Origin: Schoenoplectus triqueter
Taxonomy: Eukaryota; Streptophyta; Magnoliopsida; Poales; Cyperaceae
Reading direction: 5' to 3'
Length of the DNA: 64,000 nt
Assembly: GCA_964058805.1 (NCBI GenBank)
Contig: CAXKVV010000282.1
Location: 372,001 to 436,000, forward strand
The translations under genes were made by a program, and so were the position numbers. Each line of letters opens with the position of its first letter. Position 1 is the stretch's first letter. Shown here piece after piece: positions 1 through 13,900 of the stretch. The notes under the pieces are model-generated. The model was not told the origin of the DNA. It ran no database searches and worked only from the letters and a program-made list of their open reading frames with translations.

Positions 1-1932
1 CCAGTTTTCTAGAGGAGGAAAATTTGTTCTTGAAGGAGGATCAAATTATTTATAACTCTTATTCTTTATCATGATTTTTTTTCTTAATTTTTATTATTTA
101 TATCTGATATTTTCTCTCCTACATGAGAGATTAGATCTATCTTCGGATTTAGAGACAAAACAGGAAACTTGATGTTTTAATCATACTCGCTTTGTTTTAA
201 TTGCTTTATTTATAAATTATTTTTGTGAATGAATTAATTGTGCATGAACTGAATTGATTAATATTTGTATTAGTAATTCGCTAACCATAGGTAGCATAGA
301 TTCATGAATTATAAACGATCTTGAACTGCACATGTATCTTAGATAAATGTTTAGATTTCTAACTAAAATTTGACGGTTCTTTGACCCCAAAAGCGATATC
401 TAACCCTACATAATGGACCTAACCGTAAAGTCTAGATTAGTCGGGATTTTTTTAAATATTTAGAGTATTATTGGATGGACTTAATCATAAAAAATTAGGC
501 ATTAGACTATTTAGAATTATCAGAACTTAATGGACTTTAATTAGAAAAATGGACTTAATCGTGAAGTTAGATCTAATTGAGATACGGTGTTAAACCCTAA
601 TAAGGACCTTGACACTAAATTAGATAACAACCCTCATAAATTAGTAATAAAACACAGAATTAAAACGATTAATGTTCAAGTGGATATATATACCGAAACC
701 TTAGGTTTCCTTAATCTCTAAGAAACCCCAAATTTAGTTTAGATTAATTGATTAGTTTAGAATTTACTTAGTTTAGCAATAATTCTAGATATAAAAGTTT
801 AGTTTTTTAAAATTGGCTAAATCCATAATTTAAACAGTCCTTCGGGTTTAACACCTAAATACTATATAATAGATTGTACGATTGCGATTTCCGCTTGTGT
901 GAATTAGGTCATTAAAATTATCAGTTTGAAAATATCACAACAACAATATAATTTATATTTACTTAAACATTTTTATAGTTTTATATAATCATTTTATAAT
1001 TTACTATAATCATTTTTATTCAATTGAGTGCTTTGGCATTTTACACGAGGAGCGCTTTACATAAGAAGAATCAGCGCTTTGCATGGAGAATCTTGACCGA
1101 AGATTATGAGGGATTTTGCGCAAAAAAGGAGAGAGAATGGCAGAGGAACACAAAGAAGAATGAAGATAGGATTTGGTTATGGTTAGATTGAACGAATATT
1201 TATATTTCGGTCTATGATGTACTGAATGAACCAACAATACAGGTTGGTCAACGACTGTATCAAATAGGCCTCGAACAAATCCTGTCCTCACATTATTAAA
1301 GAGTAAATCATCAAACAAAGACATAGACGATAGATCTGAGCAAGATTTTAAAATGTGGATTTCAATATACTTGTCGTTGATCACCGCATAGCGCATATGT
1401 AACACGCGAGTATATATATTGTTCAGTATACGGATATGTATTCTATTTTTTTTATAATATTTAATTCAATCATTTATTTTTGAAGATTGTTAATGTAAAA
1501 TAAAAAATATAATAAGATATTAATATAATTTTAAATATTTTGCATGAAAAATATAATATAATTAATTTTATAGATTTAATATGATAAGTATTTTAAAAAA
1601 TAATGCACATTATTGAATATACGGATACATATTCTGTATATTCTTATACATACAATATCACACCGTATAAATATAAGCGGACCGTATATACAATCATGTG
1701 ATCGCATTTTAAAATAGTGGATATGAGTCATACACCTCAACCTTCGAATGGCCGAGGGTGTAACATTTCTCCTCGTAAAAGGGTAGTTATTTTTAAGGGG
1801 CCATTAGAACCGAATTCTTTGATTTAGGGAGAATTAAACCTTCTCTAATTTGAATAAATGGACGGTTCCATTTGTTTGAAAACAGAGAGAAACCAAATCC
1901 CTAAAATCCCAACTTCATAAACCCCTCCCGAC
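1..1932. other. AT-rich upstream region without a recognised gene
   Basis: No coding region with recognisable protein similarity was found here. The first 700 bases are AT-rich with loosely repeated stretches around 'atggacttaat'. A minus-strand open frame of 129 codons at 1016-1405 has no domain I recognise and runs into a repeat shared with the far end of the window, so it is not called as a gene. The last 100 bases or so are the probable 5' UTR and promoter of the topoisomerase gene; a short upstream ORF beginning at the ATG at 1858 precedes its first start codon. Confidence 0.5.
1349..1722. repeat. Dispersed AT-rich repeat, copy 1 (second copy at the window's end)
   Basis: The segment begins near 'ttttaaaatgtgga' and ends near the partly inverted 'gcattttaaaat'. 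Its body (about 1385-1580) is similar to 63775-64000, including 'ataatttatttttaatgaa'-like and 'taaaataaaaaata' blocks in the same order. This suggests an interspersed, perhaps terminal-inverted-repeat, element. Boundaries are approximate and no target duplication was identified. Confidence 0.45.
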
Positions 1933-4900
1933 ATGATTATATCTCTTCTTGAGTCTAGACTGATTCCCTCCTCTCAGGCTCTCAGCCGACGCTTTCACAG
2001 CCTCAAATGCTCCGTGGCCCGAGGTCTCTCCTCTACCCCTCCTACTCATACTTACACTGTAAAAAGTAAACAAACCTTAGCAAGGTACCTTCCGAAAAGT
2101 AAGCAATGGTGGTGGCCACCAAATGCATTTCCTGTTTCCTCTCCTCTCCTCTTCTCCAATTGTGCTCCTAATGCTTCAACAGTCTTCTTTTTTAATTTGT
2201 AGAAGGCTTCTCTAATGGCGCTCCAGATTCGCAGCCTGTTTTCTCCCAGCTGCGTGCAGAGAGGTTTATATAGTCCGTACAGGTTTCCTCCTGCCACGGT
2301 ATTTTGTTTCCTTCTCTATTGATTTTCGATTATCTGTTCATTCTCTATTGTCTTCATCATAGATAATAGATTGGAGTTAACTGGAGATTCCCCCCCCCCC
2401 CCCCCCTTTGTACTGTGCAGATACAATATCAATCAATCAGGAGGTCTCCTTTGACCAGTTCATTGCACACACCCCTCGCAACTAGTGTGAGATCGAGAAA
2501 GCCTTTGCAGCATTCAATAATTTATTGTAGTGCATTAACCCGAGCTCATTTGGGCTCCACTTTTAGATTTCCCTTTCAATTCAAAGGCTGGGCGGCTTAT
2601 TCCAGTGATTCAGGTACTTTTGTTGATTTGTCAATAGTGCCTTACATACAAGTTGAGGTAGCATTACTTTTCTTTTGAAAATAAGTGGCAAGAACCAGCC
2701 ACCTGCTTCATTTTGCTGAAATAAAAGTGTTATTTACAAAGCTGTTCTAAATCCCTCCTAGTTTTTCTATAGTTTCACGCTCAAGCTATATACACAAGGA
2801 AACAAAATATGATAGCAGATTAGAAGTAATCGAGGTACCATTATGGTTACTTCCTATATACAATTAGAACTGTTTGTTTTCTGCACTTCTCACTTTTGTG
2901 TTTTGGTGCTTTTGGTTTATTTAAGCAATCAAAATTTCAAGTTGGGTTAACTCGTGCTTGGGCAATTTGCTCCCTTCTTTTCTTTAAATTAAAGTTTAAT
3001 TGGGCTAAAGTTGGTTATCAGTTTTCCACAGAACCTGCTCATATTAGGCATACAATTTATATCAGGACAAATATTTATATATACCAGCTAAAAGCTTGTT
3101 GTTCTTGCTGCGATTTTTTTTTAAAGTCCAGGAGACTAATAGATATATGTAATCCTAGGAAAATTGAAGGAGCTTCCTGATAAAGTATCCACAGATGTGC
3201 CGAAGAGAAAAGGCGGCTTCTTTGCCCTCTACAACAGCCTTAATGGAAGAGCTAGTACCTCATCAACTAGTAAGCCCAAGAAAGCAACCACAAAACCCGG
3301 TAAAGCTGATAAAACTGTTTCAAAGGAAGAAAAAGAACTCAGTATAAGTACCAAAACAATATCTAAAGAGAAGAAAAAGGCCTCGAGGACTAGTACTCGG
3401 GCAAAAAAGGATGCTGAGGCTGAACTTTCCAACAGAACTTCAACGGAGGCCAAGAAACCTGGCAGAGTATCTAATGAGAAGAAAAGGGCCTCCAGGGCTA
3501 GTACTTCTCAAACAAAACAAGATGCTGGGGCTGAAATCCCTGAAGAAACTTTGTTGAAGTCTGAAAATTCCAAAACAATTAAGAAGACAAAGAAGTCAAC
3601 TTCTGCTAGATCAACAAAAGAGGTTGCTGTGCCCAAAAGTTCCAAAAAATCATCAAAAACCAAGAAATCCAGCAATGGTGCATCTTCACCTGAAAATTTG
3701 GCGAAAGCAAGTACAGTAAAAGCTCCTTCAAAGGCCAAAATGTCTAGGACAGATAAAAAGGAAAACGTAGCTAAAACCTCTAGTTCAAGAAAAGGTTCTT
3801 CTAGATCCTCTTCTAGTATTAATGATTCTAATGCTGTTCCAGAGTCAGTTAATGGGCCAGTAAAAAGAGGGAGGCCCCACGATTTCCAGCCCCTATATCC
3901 CCCAACCGGGAAGTCGGTGGTGGTGGTGGAATCAGCTACAAAGGCAAAAGTGATTCAAAATTATCTTGGAAGTATGTATGAGGTGGTGGCAAGTTATGGC
4001 CATGTCAGAGACCTGGCTGGGAGGTCAAAATCGGTACGGCCAGATGAGGATTTTAGCATGGTTTGGGAGGTTCCACATGCTGCATGGACCCACTTGAAGA
4101 GTATTCGTGATGCATTAAATGGGTATATATATATATATATATGTTATCAGTGTACTTGATTAAAGAACTGAGACACAACATTTTGGGACTGGAGGGTTGG
4201 CAGTGGTGTTTTTTTTTGGGGTGGGGTGGGGTGGGGTGGGGGAATGAGATAATAGATATGTTACCTAGTGAAAGATTCTCATGTTTATTTGTCTCAATCA
4301 ATGCCGATACTGGCATTGTAATACTGAAGTTATCGGGAGGAAATTGGGACACTTTTTTTCTTCTTATAAATGCATGAATTAATGTGAATCATGTGGCTAT
4401 TGTTCATGGTGAAGTTAATTGCTCAATTATGCAAACTTTTATTTGCTATTATTAGTAAACTTTTAAATTTGCTGTAACTCTGGCTATTAAGAACCTGAAT
4501 TGTGTGGTAAAAAACTGAAAAACCTTTTTTTTTTCAGAGCTGAAAACCTAATCCTAGCATCAGATCCCGACCGGGAAGGTGAGGCGATTGCATGGCACAT
4601 AGTTGAGATGCTCCACCAACAAGACGGTCTAACCAAAGACATTGCGATATCAAGAGTAGTTTTCCATGAAATTACAGAGAGTTCTATCAAGGCAGCACTG
4701 CAGTCACCAAGGGACATTGACATGGACTTGATCTATGCTTACCTGGCTAGACGGGCCCTCGATTACCTCATCGGCTTCAATATCTCTCCTGTGCTATGGC
4801 GGAAGTTACCAGGCTGCCAGTCAGCTGGACGTGTCCAATCTGCTGCACTTGCCCTGATATGTGATAGAGAAAATGAGATAGAGCAGTTTGAGCCAGCAGA

Positions 4901-7900
4901 ATACTGGAATGTTAAGTGCCAGTTTTGGGCTGACAAGAGGAGATTTGATGCACATTTGACACATTTTGGGAAGGAGAGGTTGAACCAGTTCTCAATTTGC
5001 TCTGAGGAGAAAGCAAGGGAGATTGACAGACGGGTTTCAAATTCGAATTTTGTGGTGTTGAGTAAGAAAACTAACAAAATTTCTAAGAACCCACCTATGC
5101 CATATATAACTTCAACTTTGCAACAAGACTCGGGCAACAAGCTGCATTTTAGTGCCTCTTATACCATGAAAGTAAGGCTTTGTACAATGTACTTTTAAAT
5201 TGTCCATTAAAGTACAAAATGAATTCTTTCACTATAATATTTTATTAGCTCGGAAGAGAAAGAATATATGGAGGTGTGAGGTGGTGGGGTTCATGATTTG
5301 ACTTGTCCCTTTGTATTCCTTTGTCAACTAATTATGGTGTTATTCTTATTACAGTTGGCTCAGAAGCTCTATGAAGGGGTTAAATTATCAGATGGAGAAG
5401 CTACAGGACTCATAACCTACATGCGTACAGACGGCTTTCATGTATTAGCCCTTTTTTAATTATCTTTAATCTTCTTTTACCTCTCTGAGGAGCTTAAATT
5501 TGAAAATTGGATGCAGCTTGTGTAATAATGTTGTTTTTCTTTTCATGTTGAAGATTTCTCAAGGCGCGGCAGAGGACATAGTATCTGTTGTTAGAGAAAG
5601 GTTTGCACTTTTCTCACACCAAATAAAGGGTTGAAAGTCTGTATTTGTCTGACAACTACAAGTTAAAACTTGCTACCATTTGCTCTGAATAGTGAAAGGG
5701 CAGAAATCTGTTCACAAACTCTATATATCTTGACATAAAAAGCATGTCTGGACTGTTGTGCATTCAATTATTTCCATTAATAACATGCATAAACTTGAAA
5801 GTGAATCCAATTCTCTGGTCTCTTTGTTTTCGGATTGGGTTTCATTTCTAGCCTACCCAATTTATTTGGGATGAAAGGCTTTGTTGTTGTTGTTGTGTTT
5901 ATTGGTACCAGACATAAGCTGCAAATGAATCAAGCCGAACCTAGCCGTTCGGGCTGAATCTTTGATTTGATCAGAGTCGATTCGAGTTGAGCTTGATTTG
6001 GAAAATAATCATAGCTCACAGTAAATCAAACTCATTCAAAGCTTGAGCTCTGCACCAGATCTACTATTAGCTTTGTGGTTATTATTTTCATATTGTAGTA
6101 AGCATATATTTTTTTTTGAAGTAGCAGGCGAATAGTCTACTAGTTGAATTTCATTAATAAAATTAAGAAGAGTTTACAGTAGGAAATAGAAAGAGAAAAA
6201 ACAAACTATGCAAGGTAATGCTTGACTATTGTAGTAAGAAATTAAAGTGTAGAATAATTTAATAATAATGGTCATTCTTTTGTGGATTTTTTTTTTTTAA
6301 TTTCTAATATTTTGTTGATCTTATGATAAGATTTGGACAAAGTTTACTTTTATAGTTAGAAAAGTAAGCATCTTATATGCCATATGCCCATATGAATGGC
6401 TAGATACCCCAAATTGAATAACATATTTATATATGGGGAGGGATCACTTGACAGCTATTTTGACAATCTTGACAATTTTTTGAATAAATTCAAAAAAATC
6501 TTAAAAAATAGAAAAAAGTTCATAGATATGTTCTTTTACTTATGGATTGATGGTATTTCAAATTTTATGCAATTTCATTATCGTTTGATAGTCCATCAAA
6601 GACCGTTAAATTGGAACCGTTGCAGGTTGTATAAAATTTTGATCGTATGTGATGGACTATCAAACAATATTGAAATTCCATGATATTTGAAACACTATCA
6701 ATCATAAGTAAATGAACGTATCTGTAACATTTTTTCTATTTTTAAGATTTTGGTCTAATTTATTAAAAAACCCATTGTCAAGATTGTCAAAACAACCATT
6801 GTCAAGTGATCCCTCCCCTTCCAGTTGAGGTCAAGTGAGTTAAATGGAATGAGTCGAGCTCTAGCAAATTTTGAATGAAACACAAGCGAACAGCAAGCGC
6901 TAAACTTGCAGCCTAGCCTGCAGTTAGTATACCTCCTACATACAGTTAGCTTAAAACCTCTGCAATGGAGTTTCTTTAAATTTCTCTCATCAATGGAATT
7001 TTGTTTGGAGGCACAAATTTACCTACATTATACTGAATCTGTCCCGATCTCCTCTTTCATCTTTGATTTTATCTAAATATATATATTTTTTTAAAAAGTT
7101 TTTTTTTTGAGTTTTATGGATCATGCTTGCTTTGTTGCAGATATGGAGACGAATTTGCTTCATCGGGGGTACGCAAATATTCCAAAAAAGTGAAAAATGC
7201 ACAAGAGGCACACGAAGCCATCAGGCCCACCAACATAAGGAGATTGCCTTGTAAGGGTTTCTTTCCAGTTTATCATATAGTTTTAAAGAGTAACAACCAA
7301 CAAACATTATATCACTATCTAGTAGCGGAACAAGTAGTATTGGTTTGTGCTTTGCTGCAGTTTACGTGAAGTGTTTGTCTTTGACTTTTGAAAGGTGAAG
7401 AAATGTCTACTCTGCCTAATATGAAATTGTTTCCGCTGTACTAGACTCAATGAACCTTACCTGCTGGAGGTTAATACTGTTGTTCTTTGCTAACTTGTAC
7501 AAAATATATTCAGCCACTTTAAGAGGAGTTCTTGATGAAGACGCTTTCAAGCTGTACTCACTTATTTGGGCTCGGACGATGGCTTGTCAAATGGACCCTC
7601 TAAGGAACAACACAGTATGTTTGTTTCTTGGCAATTTGTATATGAATTTCTTATTACTTGGTGCACATATGTAGAGTTATTTTGGTCAGGTTTGTATCAT
7701 CTAATTAACTTGATTGTTGAAAACTATTATTCTTGTTATTGGTATAATGATTATTTATTTTTAGTTTTTGCACCATTTAATTTTAATCAGGAAGCTTTGT
7801 ATGATTGAAAATTCAAGAACAAATAACTCAATAGCGGCCTAACTGCTTATTGTAAAGGGCCTATCTTTTAAGTAAAGATGATCAATAAGCTAATTGATAT

Positions 7901-10900
7901 TTCTTGCTAGATTCAAGTTGACATTGGTACAGCTGATGAGGATATGATTTTTCGCTCTTCGGCCTCAAAAGTCGATTTTCTTGGATATAAGGCTGTCTAT
8001 GAGGTCTGTCCCTAGTTTTATTTAAACTTTAAACCTTGCATACTAGATGGCTGATATGCTTTTCTGTCATTTCTCTCTGTGCAATGCTATAACAATCTCT
8101 AGTCTATTCATTCACATAGCCACTTGTGCTAGTATGAATGGTTTATTGTTGAATATTGGTGTGATCGGAGAGTTGAGGTTTTTCTGGTACTATTTATTTC
8201 ATTTACAAGCAGAAAGAACAAAAAAAATAATTAAATGATTCATTGTAAATATCAGGACAAAGAAGTAGGAGCAATCGGTACTAACAGTGACGAAGATGAA
8301 ATTCATGATGCGCATTATGAGGTTCTGCAAGGACTTATGGTAAATATTTTGTGTTTGTGGGTATGAATGTGTATGTGCATTTTTGTGTGTGTATGTGTGT
8401 GTTAGATTTTGGATATTTTGACCAAGTGCATGTAACATGCTAATGAAGTTGTTGATTTTTTAAGGTCAATAAATCAATAAAATTGGGAGAGGTGAATCTC
8501 AGCCAGCATTTCACGAAACCACCACCACGTTATTCAGAGGGGGCATTGGTTAGTGATTAGTTCACAATAATTATGACATGCTTAGTAAGCCAGTAGTTAA
8601 AATGATCAATACTCATTATTGATCTTTAAAACTTCCTTACAAAGGTAAAAAAGCTGGAGGAGCTTGGAATTGGAAGACCATCAACTTATGCAGTCACAAT
8701 TAGAGTGCTGCTGGTACTTTGTTCTTTTCCCTCTAGTTCATTTCTAGGTTATTTCTTTCTTTTGCATATCTTGCCATTGTTAAAAATGATAATAGATCCA
8801 CTTGGGTTGATAATCTTATAATTCTAGTTTTATATGGTTGTAATATTTAGGATAGAAACTATGCTACAATGAAAAATCGGGCATTGCATCCTGAATTCCG
8901 TGGCCGCATGGTAAGGAACATGTGTTATTTTTTATAATTTTGTTATTTTGTACCTTTTTGTTTTCTTATTTCTGATCTATGGTACACTTTCTGTTTAAGT
9001 CGCTACAATTTTCTTGTTGGATACATTATATTGTAGGTTTCCGCATTTCTTGCCCAGCATTTCTCCAAGGTTACTGATTATAGCTTTACTGCTCATATGG
9101 AGACTGAGGTATGCTTCCATGACAGTGTTTGCTAGATATTTATATATAATGGCATGAATATGATAGCACCTTTACTTAGCAGCCATTTCTAGGGCATACC
9201 TGATGTTACTGGTTGCATTGTGGACATGAGAGTAACATTGATTATAGGATGTCAAAGCCATTATGTTTCCTTGTAGTCTTTTCATGTTCCTTTGTCATCT
9301 TTGTGACTTCTGTTGTCTTCATCTCATGGTCGTTTCTGGTTAGTTGGACAATGTCTCTGCTGGGACCTCACAATGGAAAGACCTTCTAAAAGATTATTGG
9401 TCACATTTTAGCAAGTGCTGTGAGCTTGCTGGCAAGATCAACCCAAGAGAGGTACTTCATTTAATTCTGCTTTTGTTCCTAAAATAACATAATTCTTTTT
9501 GGATGATTTTAAGAAAAATACTGGGAGTTGGTACTGTTGATTTGGGAATTCATTTTTTTATTTTTGTAGGTAGAGGGACTGTTGGAATCTAAATTTGGCC
9601 ATATATTGTTTGCACGGCTCCCTGGCGAGAGCAGAACATGCCCTACGTAATGACATGCAGCACTTTTCTAATAATCAGACAGAGATATTCACATTTACAC
9701 GGACACACACAGACACACACAGACACATGTAAACACATCATGCATCCCAGTGAGATGTAGAGACACTGTATATTAAATGTTCAAAAGTTTTCTTTTCTAA
9801 AAGGAAATAACTTCCAAAATTGTTCAAAAATTGATTTGACGGTGAGTAAAGTTTCAGAAGTTCTTGCTTTTATATATGCAGTTGTGGAATTGGTACTTTA
9901 AGATTGAAAGTGAGTAGGTTTGGTGCTGGCTATTTCATAGGCTGTGATCAGCACCCTAAATGCAAGTATGTGACCCCCCCCCCCCCCCCTCCTTTCTCCC
10001 ATCCATCTCCATCTCAAGAAATAAATTAAGATAACATAGAGATGATAATCATAATAATAACCAACTTTTCTTCAACCATGAACGATTGCATGTTATGTGT
10101 CAGCAAGGCATTTGATTTGCCCATAACTGCTATGGCAATTAAAATATATAGGCTAGCAAGAGAAAATTTGTTACTTTGTGATCAAGCTGGTACCAGTATG
10201 GTACCGGAATGTAACACATTTGTTATGTGTCAACAAGGCATTTGATTTGCGAGAACTGCTATGGCAATTAAAATATAAATATATATGCTAGAGAGAATTT
10301 TTGGAACTTTGTGATCAAGCTGGTACCAGTATGGAATGATTCATACATTCGTATGGTGTTCAGTAATAAATTTCTTAAAAATTACAAGCATATAAAAAAA
10401 ATTACAATATGAAAAAATAATGGGGACATTGACCCCCCCCCCCCCCCCCATTAATAGTGCTTAGATCCACCAATGTACTTTTTGTAGTGGTAGACTTATT
10501 GACTTCCACCTTGAGTTATTTTCTTTGAGTAAGGCTAACTTTTCTTTATGGACCCTTCTACATGAACTTTTGGTTTTATGTGTAATAGGTACATAGCTAG
10601 TACCCTATTTCAAGAGGATGATGATGCTTCAGATACAGAAAAGAAAGAGAATTTGACTTCTCCTCCGAAGGTTCTTGGAGTTTTTCCTGGTACAGAAGAA
10701 AAGGTAAAGATTAATTGTTGCATCTTCCTTTTTTGTATTTTCATGTATGCATCTGCAAAAGAATTTGGAATATCATTTTGCAAGAGTTGCTTCAAGATCA
10801 CAATTCAGGTTATCAATTTAAGGGTTCATTAATAGTATGCTGTAAAAGCATAGTATTTTACTTTATTCTTGATGTTCAGCTGATAGTAAGCTAATGAAAT

Positions 10901-13900
10901 TTTTTCATGATTTGCTGAGATTGCAAACATTATTTATGAATTAAGAAAGGCCCCACTGGACCCTCAACAACTACTGAAAATAAAGTAAACACTTTGAAGT
11001 AAAATCAGCAAACAAAGTATCACTTGCTGAAATGAAGTAACATGTACCTTTATTTTAGAGGTGTTTATTTCTTCCTTATTATTATTTTAAAAATGTCATT
11101 ACTGTTATTCACTTTTTTTTACAGGTGTTAATAAAATGTGGCCCTTATGGATTTTATATCCAATTAGGAGAGGACAACAAGGGATTCACCCCCAAAAGAA
11201 CCCCTCTTCCTGTAAGTTTCTGGCACATTAAGGAATATGTTACTTATTCCTAGTATTTTCAGAAAGTTGTATTGTAGCCATACAATCTGGATCTAGAGTC
11301 TTGGCGCCAAGTTCTTCTTTTTATCGTGTATAGAAATGTGGCTTGATTGATCATTGATTATTTATTATGGATTGTGTTTGCATGTGAGAAAATACTGTGC
11401 ATAAACACAGTGTAGTAATTTCACTTAAAAGATGCAAATTATAACTCATGGATTTAATTTTGTACAGAACAAAAATATCAACTCGCTCACTCTTGAGGAT
11501 GCCATTGAATTGCTGAAGTACCCTATCGTTTTGGTAAGTGTTCCATCACAAATGTTTCACTTTTATGTTAGGTCTTGGTAAGTGCCCCTCGCACTCGCCT
11601 GTGTGGATTAATTTCTGCACAGTCTGTCTCAAGCCAGAATAAAGGAGGAGGGTTGCGGTGGGTGTGGCGAGCCCTGCACTAAAACAACCGATCTTTATGG
11701 AAATGAAACTCAGTCAATTTTCGTTGGGGTGTCACCCTCTTAGCGGCGCGTCATATTGGAACCCGGATATGACGATAAGAGAACAAGAGCCGGGTCGTCA
11801 CCGCCTTAGTGGCACGCCATATTGGAATCCGGATATGGTGACAAGTGAGCGAGGGCCGGATCGTCATCACCTTAGTGATGCGCTGCATCGGCGCCCGGAT
11901 GTAGTGTCAAATGAACAAGGGTCTTCGCACTTGACTTGACGAGTGCGAGGGGCAAGGAAGCTAGTCGGGGACAGTAGGATTCGTTTAGGTAGTTGAAATG
12001 TAGGGTCCTTAACAGTTAAGCTAAGAGAGTTAGTTGATACTGCAATTAGGAGACGCGTTAATATCTTATGTGTTCAGGAGACTAAATGGACGGGTCAGAA
12101 GGCTAAGGAGGTGGAGAATACGGGCTTCAAATTGTGGTACACAGGAAAAGAACGAAGTAGAAATGGTGTAGGCATCTTAATTGATAAGAGCATCAAGAAT
12201 GAATTTGTCACAGTTAGGAGACAAGGAGACAAAATCATCATGATCAAATTGATTTTTGGAGATTTGGTCTTGAACGTCATCAGTGCGTATACCCCACAAG
12301 TAGGTTTAAGCGATGATGTCAAGAGACGATTTTGGGAAGACTTAGAGGACATGGTTAGAGGAGTGCCTAGCAGTGAAAAACTCTTCATTGGATGAGATCT
12401 TAATGGTAATGTTGGCACAGTTAGAGGGGGATTTGAGAGGGTACATGGGGTTTTGGATATGACAAACAGAATCAAGAGGGAGAAGACATCTTGAACTTCG
12501 CTATAGCTTATGATCTCATGGTAGCGAACACTTTCTTTAGAAGAAAAAAATCGCATTTAATTACTTTCAGCGGTGGTCAGCACTCGAGCCAGATTGATTT
12601 TGTCCTGACTAGAAGAGAGGAGAGACCAAACTGTATGGATTGTAAGGTTGTACTTAGCGAGTGTGTTGTCACACAACACAAACTTTGGTGCCTGATTTTT
12701 GTTTTCAGGTATGCGTTCGGCGAGATAGAGGCATGAAAATAACGAGAACGAGGTGGTGGAAGCTTAAAGGGGACGTTTCTCAGGTGTTTAAGAATAGAGT
12801 TATTGCAGAAGGATCGTGAAACGAAGGTGAGGATGCGGATAATATGTGGAAGAAGATGGTGACTCACATTCGGAAGGTGGCTATAGAGGTGTTTGGAGTA
12901 ACTAGATGAAATAAATGTGAACCTAAAGACACTTGGTGGTGGAATGATGATGTACAAAAGGCTATCAATGAGAAGAAAAAATGTTACAAACGTTTACATC
13001 ACAACAGGAGTGATGAAAACATACAGAAGTACAAAGAAGCTAGAAGAAACGCAAAGAAAGTTGTGAGCGAAGCAAGGGGTCAGGCATACACAGAGCTGTA
13101 TCGGAAATTAGATACGAAAGAGGGTGAAAATGATGTCTACAAAATGGCTAAACTTCGAGAAAGAAAGACAAGAGACTTCAACTAAGTTAAATGTATTAAG
13201 AATGAGACTGATAGACTTTTGGTGAAGGATGATGAGATTAAGAACAGATGGAGAGAATACTTCGACAACTTATTCAACGACGAGAGTGAGAAAACCGCGA
13301 TCGAGTTGGACGACTCAATTGACACCAACAGGCGATTTGTTCGGAGAATTCAAGAGTCTGAGGTGAAAGAAGCTTTAAAAAAGATGAAAATAGGTAAGGC
13401 GTTAGGACCAGATGACATCCCGATTGAGGTATGGAGATGTCTTGGAGATATAGCAATAATGTGGCTCACTAAACTATTTAATACTAATTTTCGGTCCAAT
13501 AAGATGCCTGATGAGTGGAGAAGAAGTATATTAGTACCAATCTTCAAGAATAAAAGAGATATTCAAAGTTGTACTAATTACAGAGGAATTAAGCTCATGA
13601 GTCATACCATGAAGCTTTGAGAGAGAGTGATCGAGCACCGTTTAAGAAAACTGACAACTGTCTCTAAAAATCAGTTTGGTTTTATGCCTGGGAGGTCCAC
13701 TATGGAGGCGATTTTCTTGATAAGACAACTTATGGAGATACATCGGGAACAGAAGGACCTACATATGATATTTGTTGATTTAGAGAAAGCGTATGATAAA
13801 ATTCCGAGAAATATCATGTGGTGGGCGCTCAGAAGGAAACTAGTCCAAACAAAGTACGTTACCCTTATTAAGGATATGTACACAAATGTTGTGACTTGTG

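Noticed and set aside
1016..1405. Minus-strand open frame of 129 codons
   Set aside because: No recognisable domain, no supporting promoter or splice structure, and its upstream part overlaps a dispersed repeat.
6396..6683. Plus-strand open frame of 95 codons
   Set aside because: Lies across a foldback element inside a topoisomerase intron.
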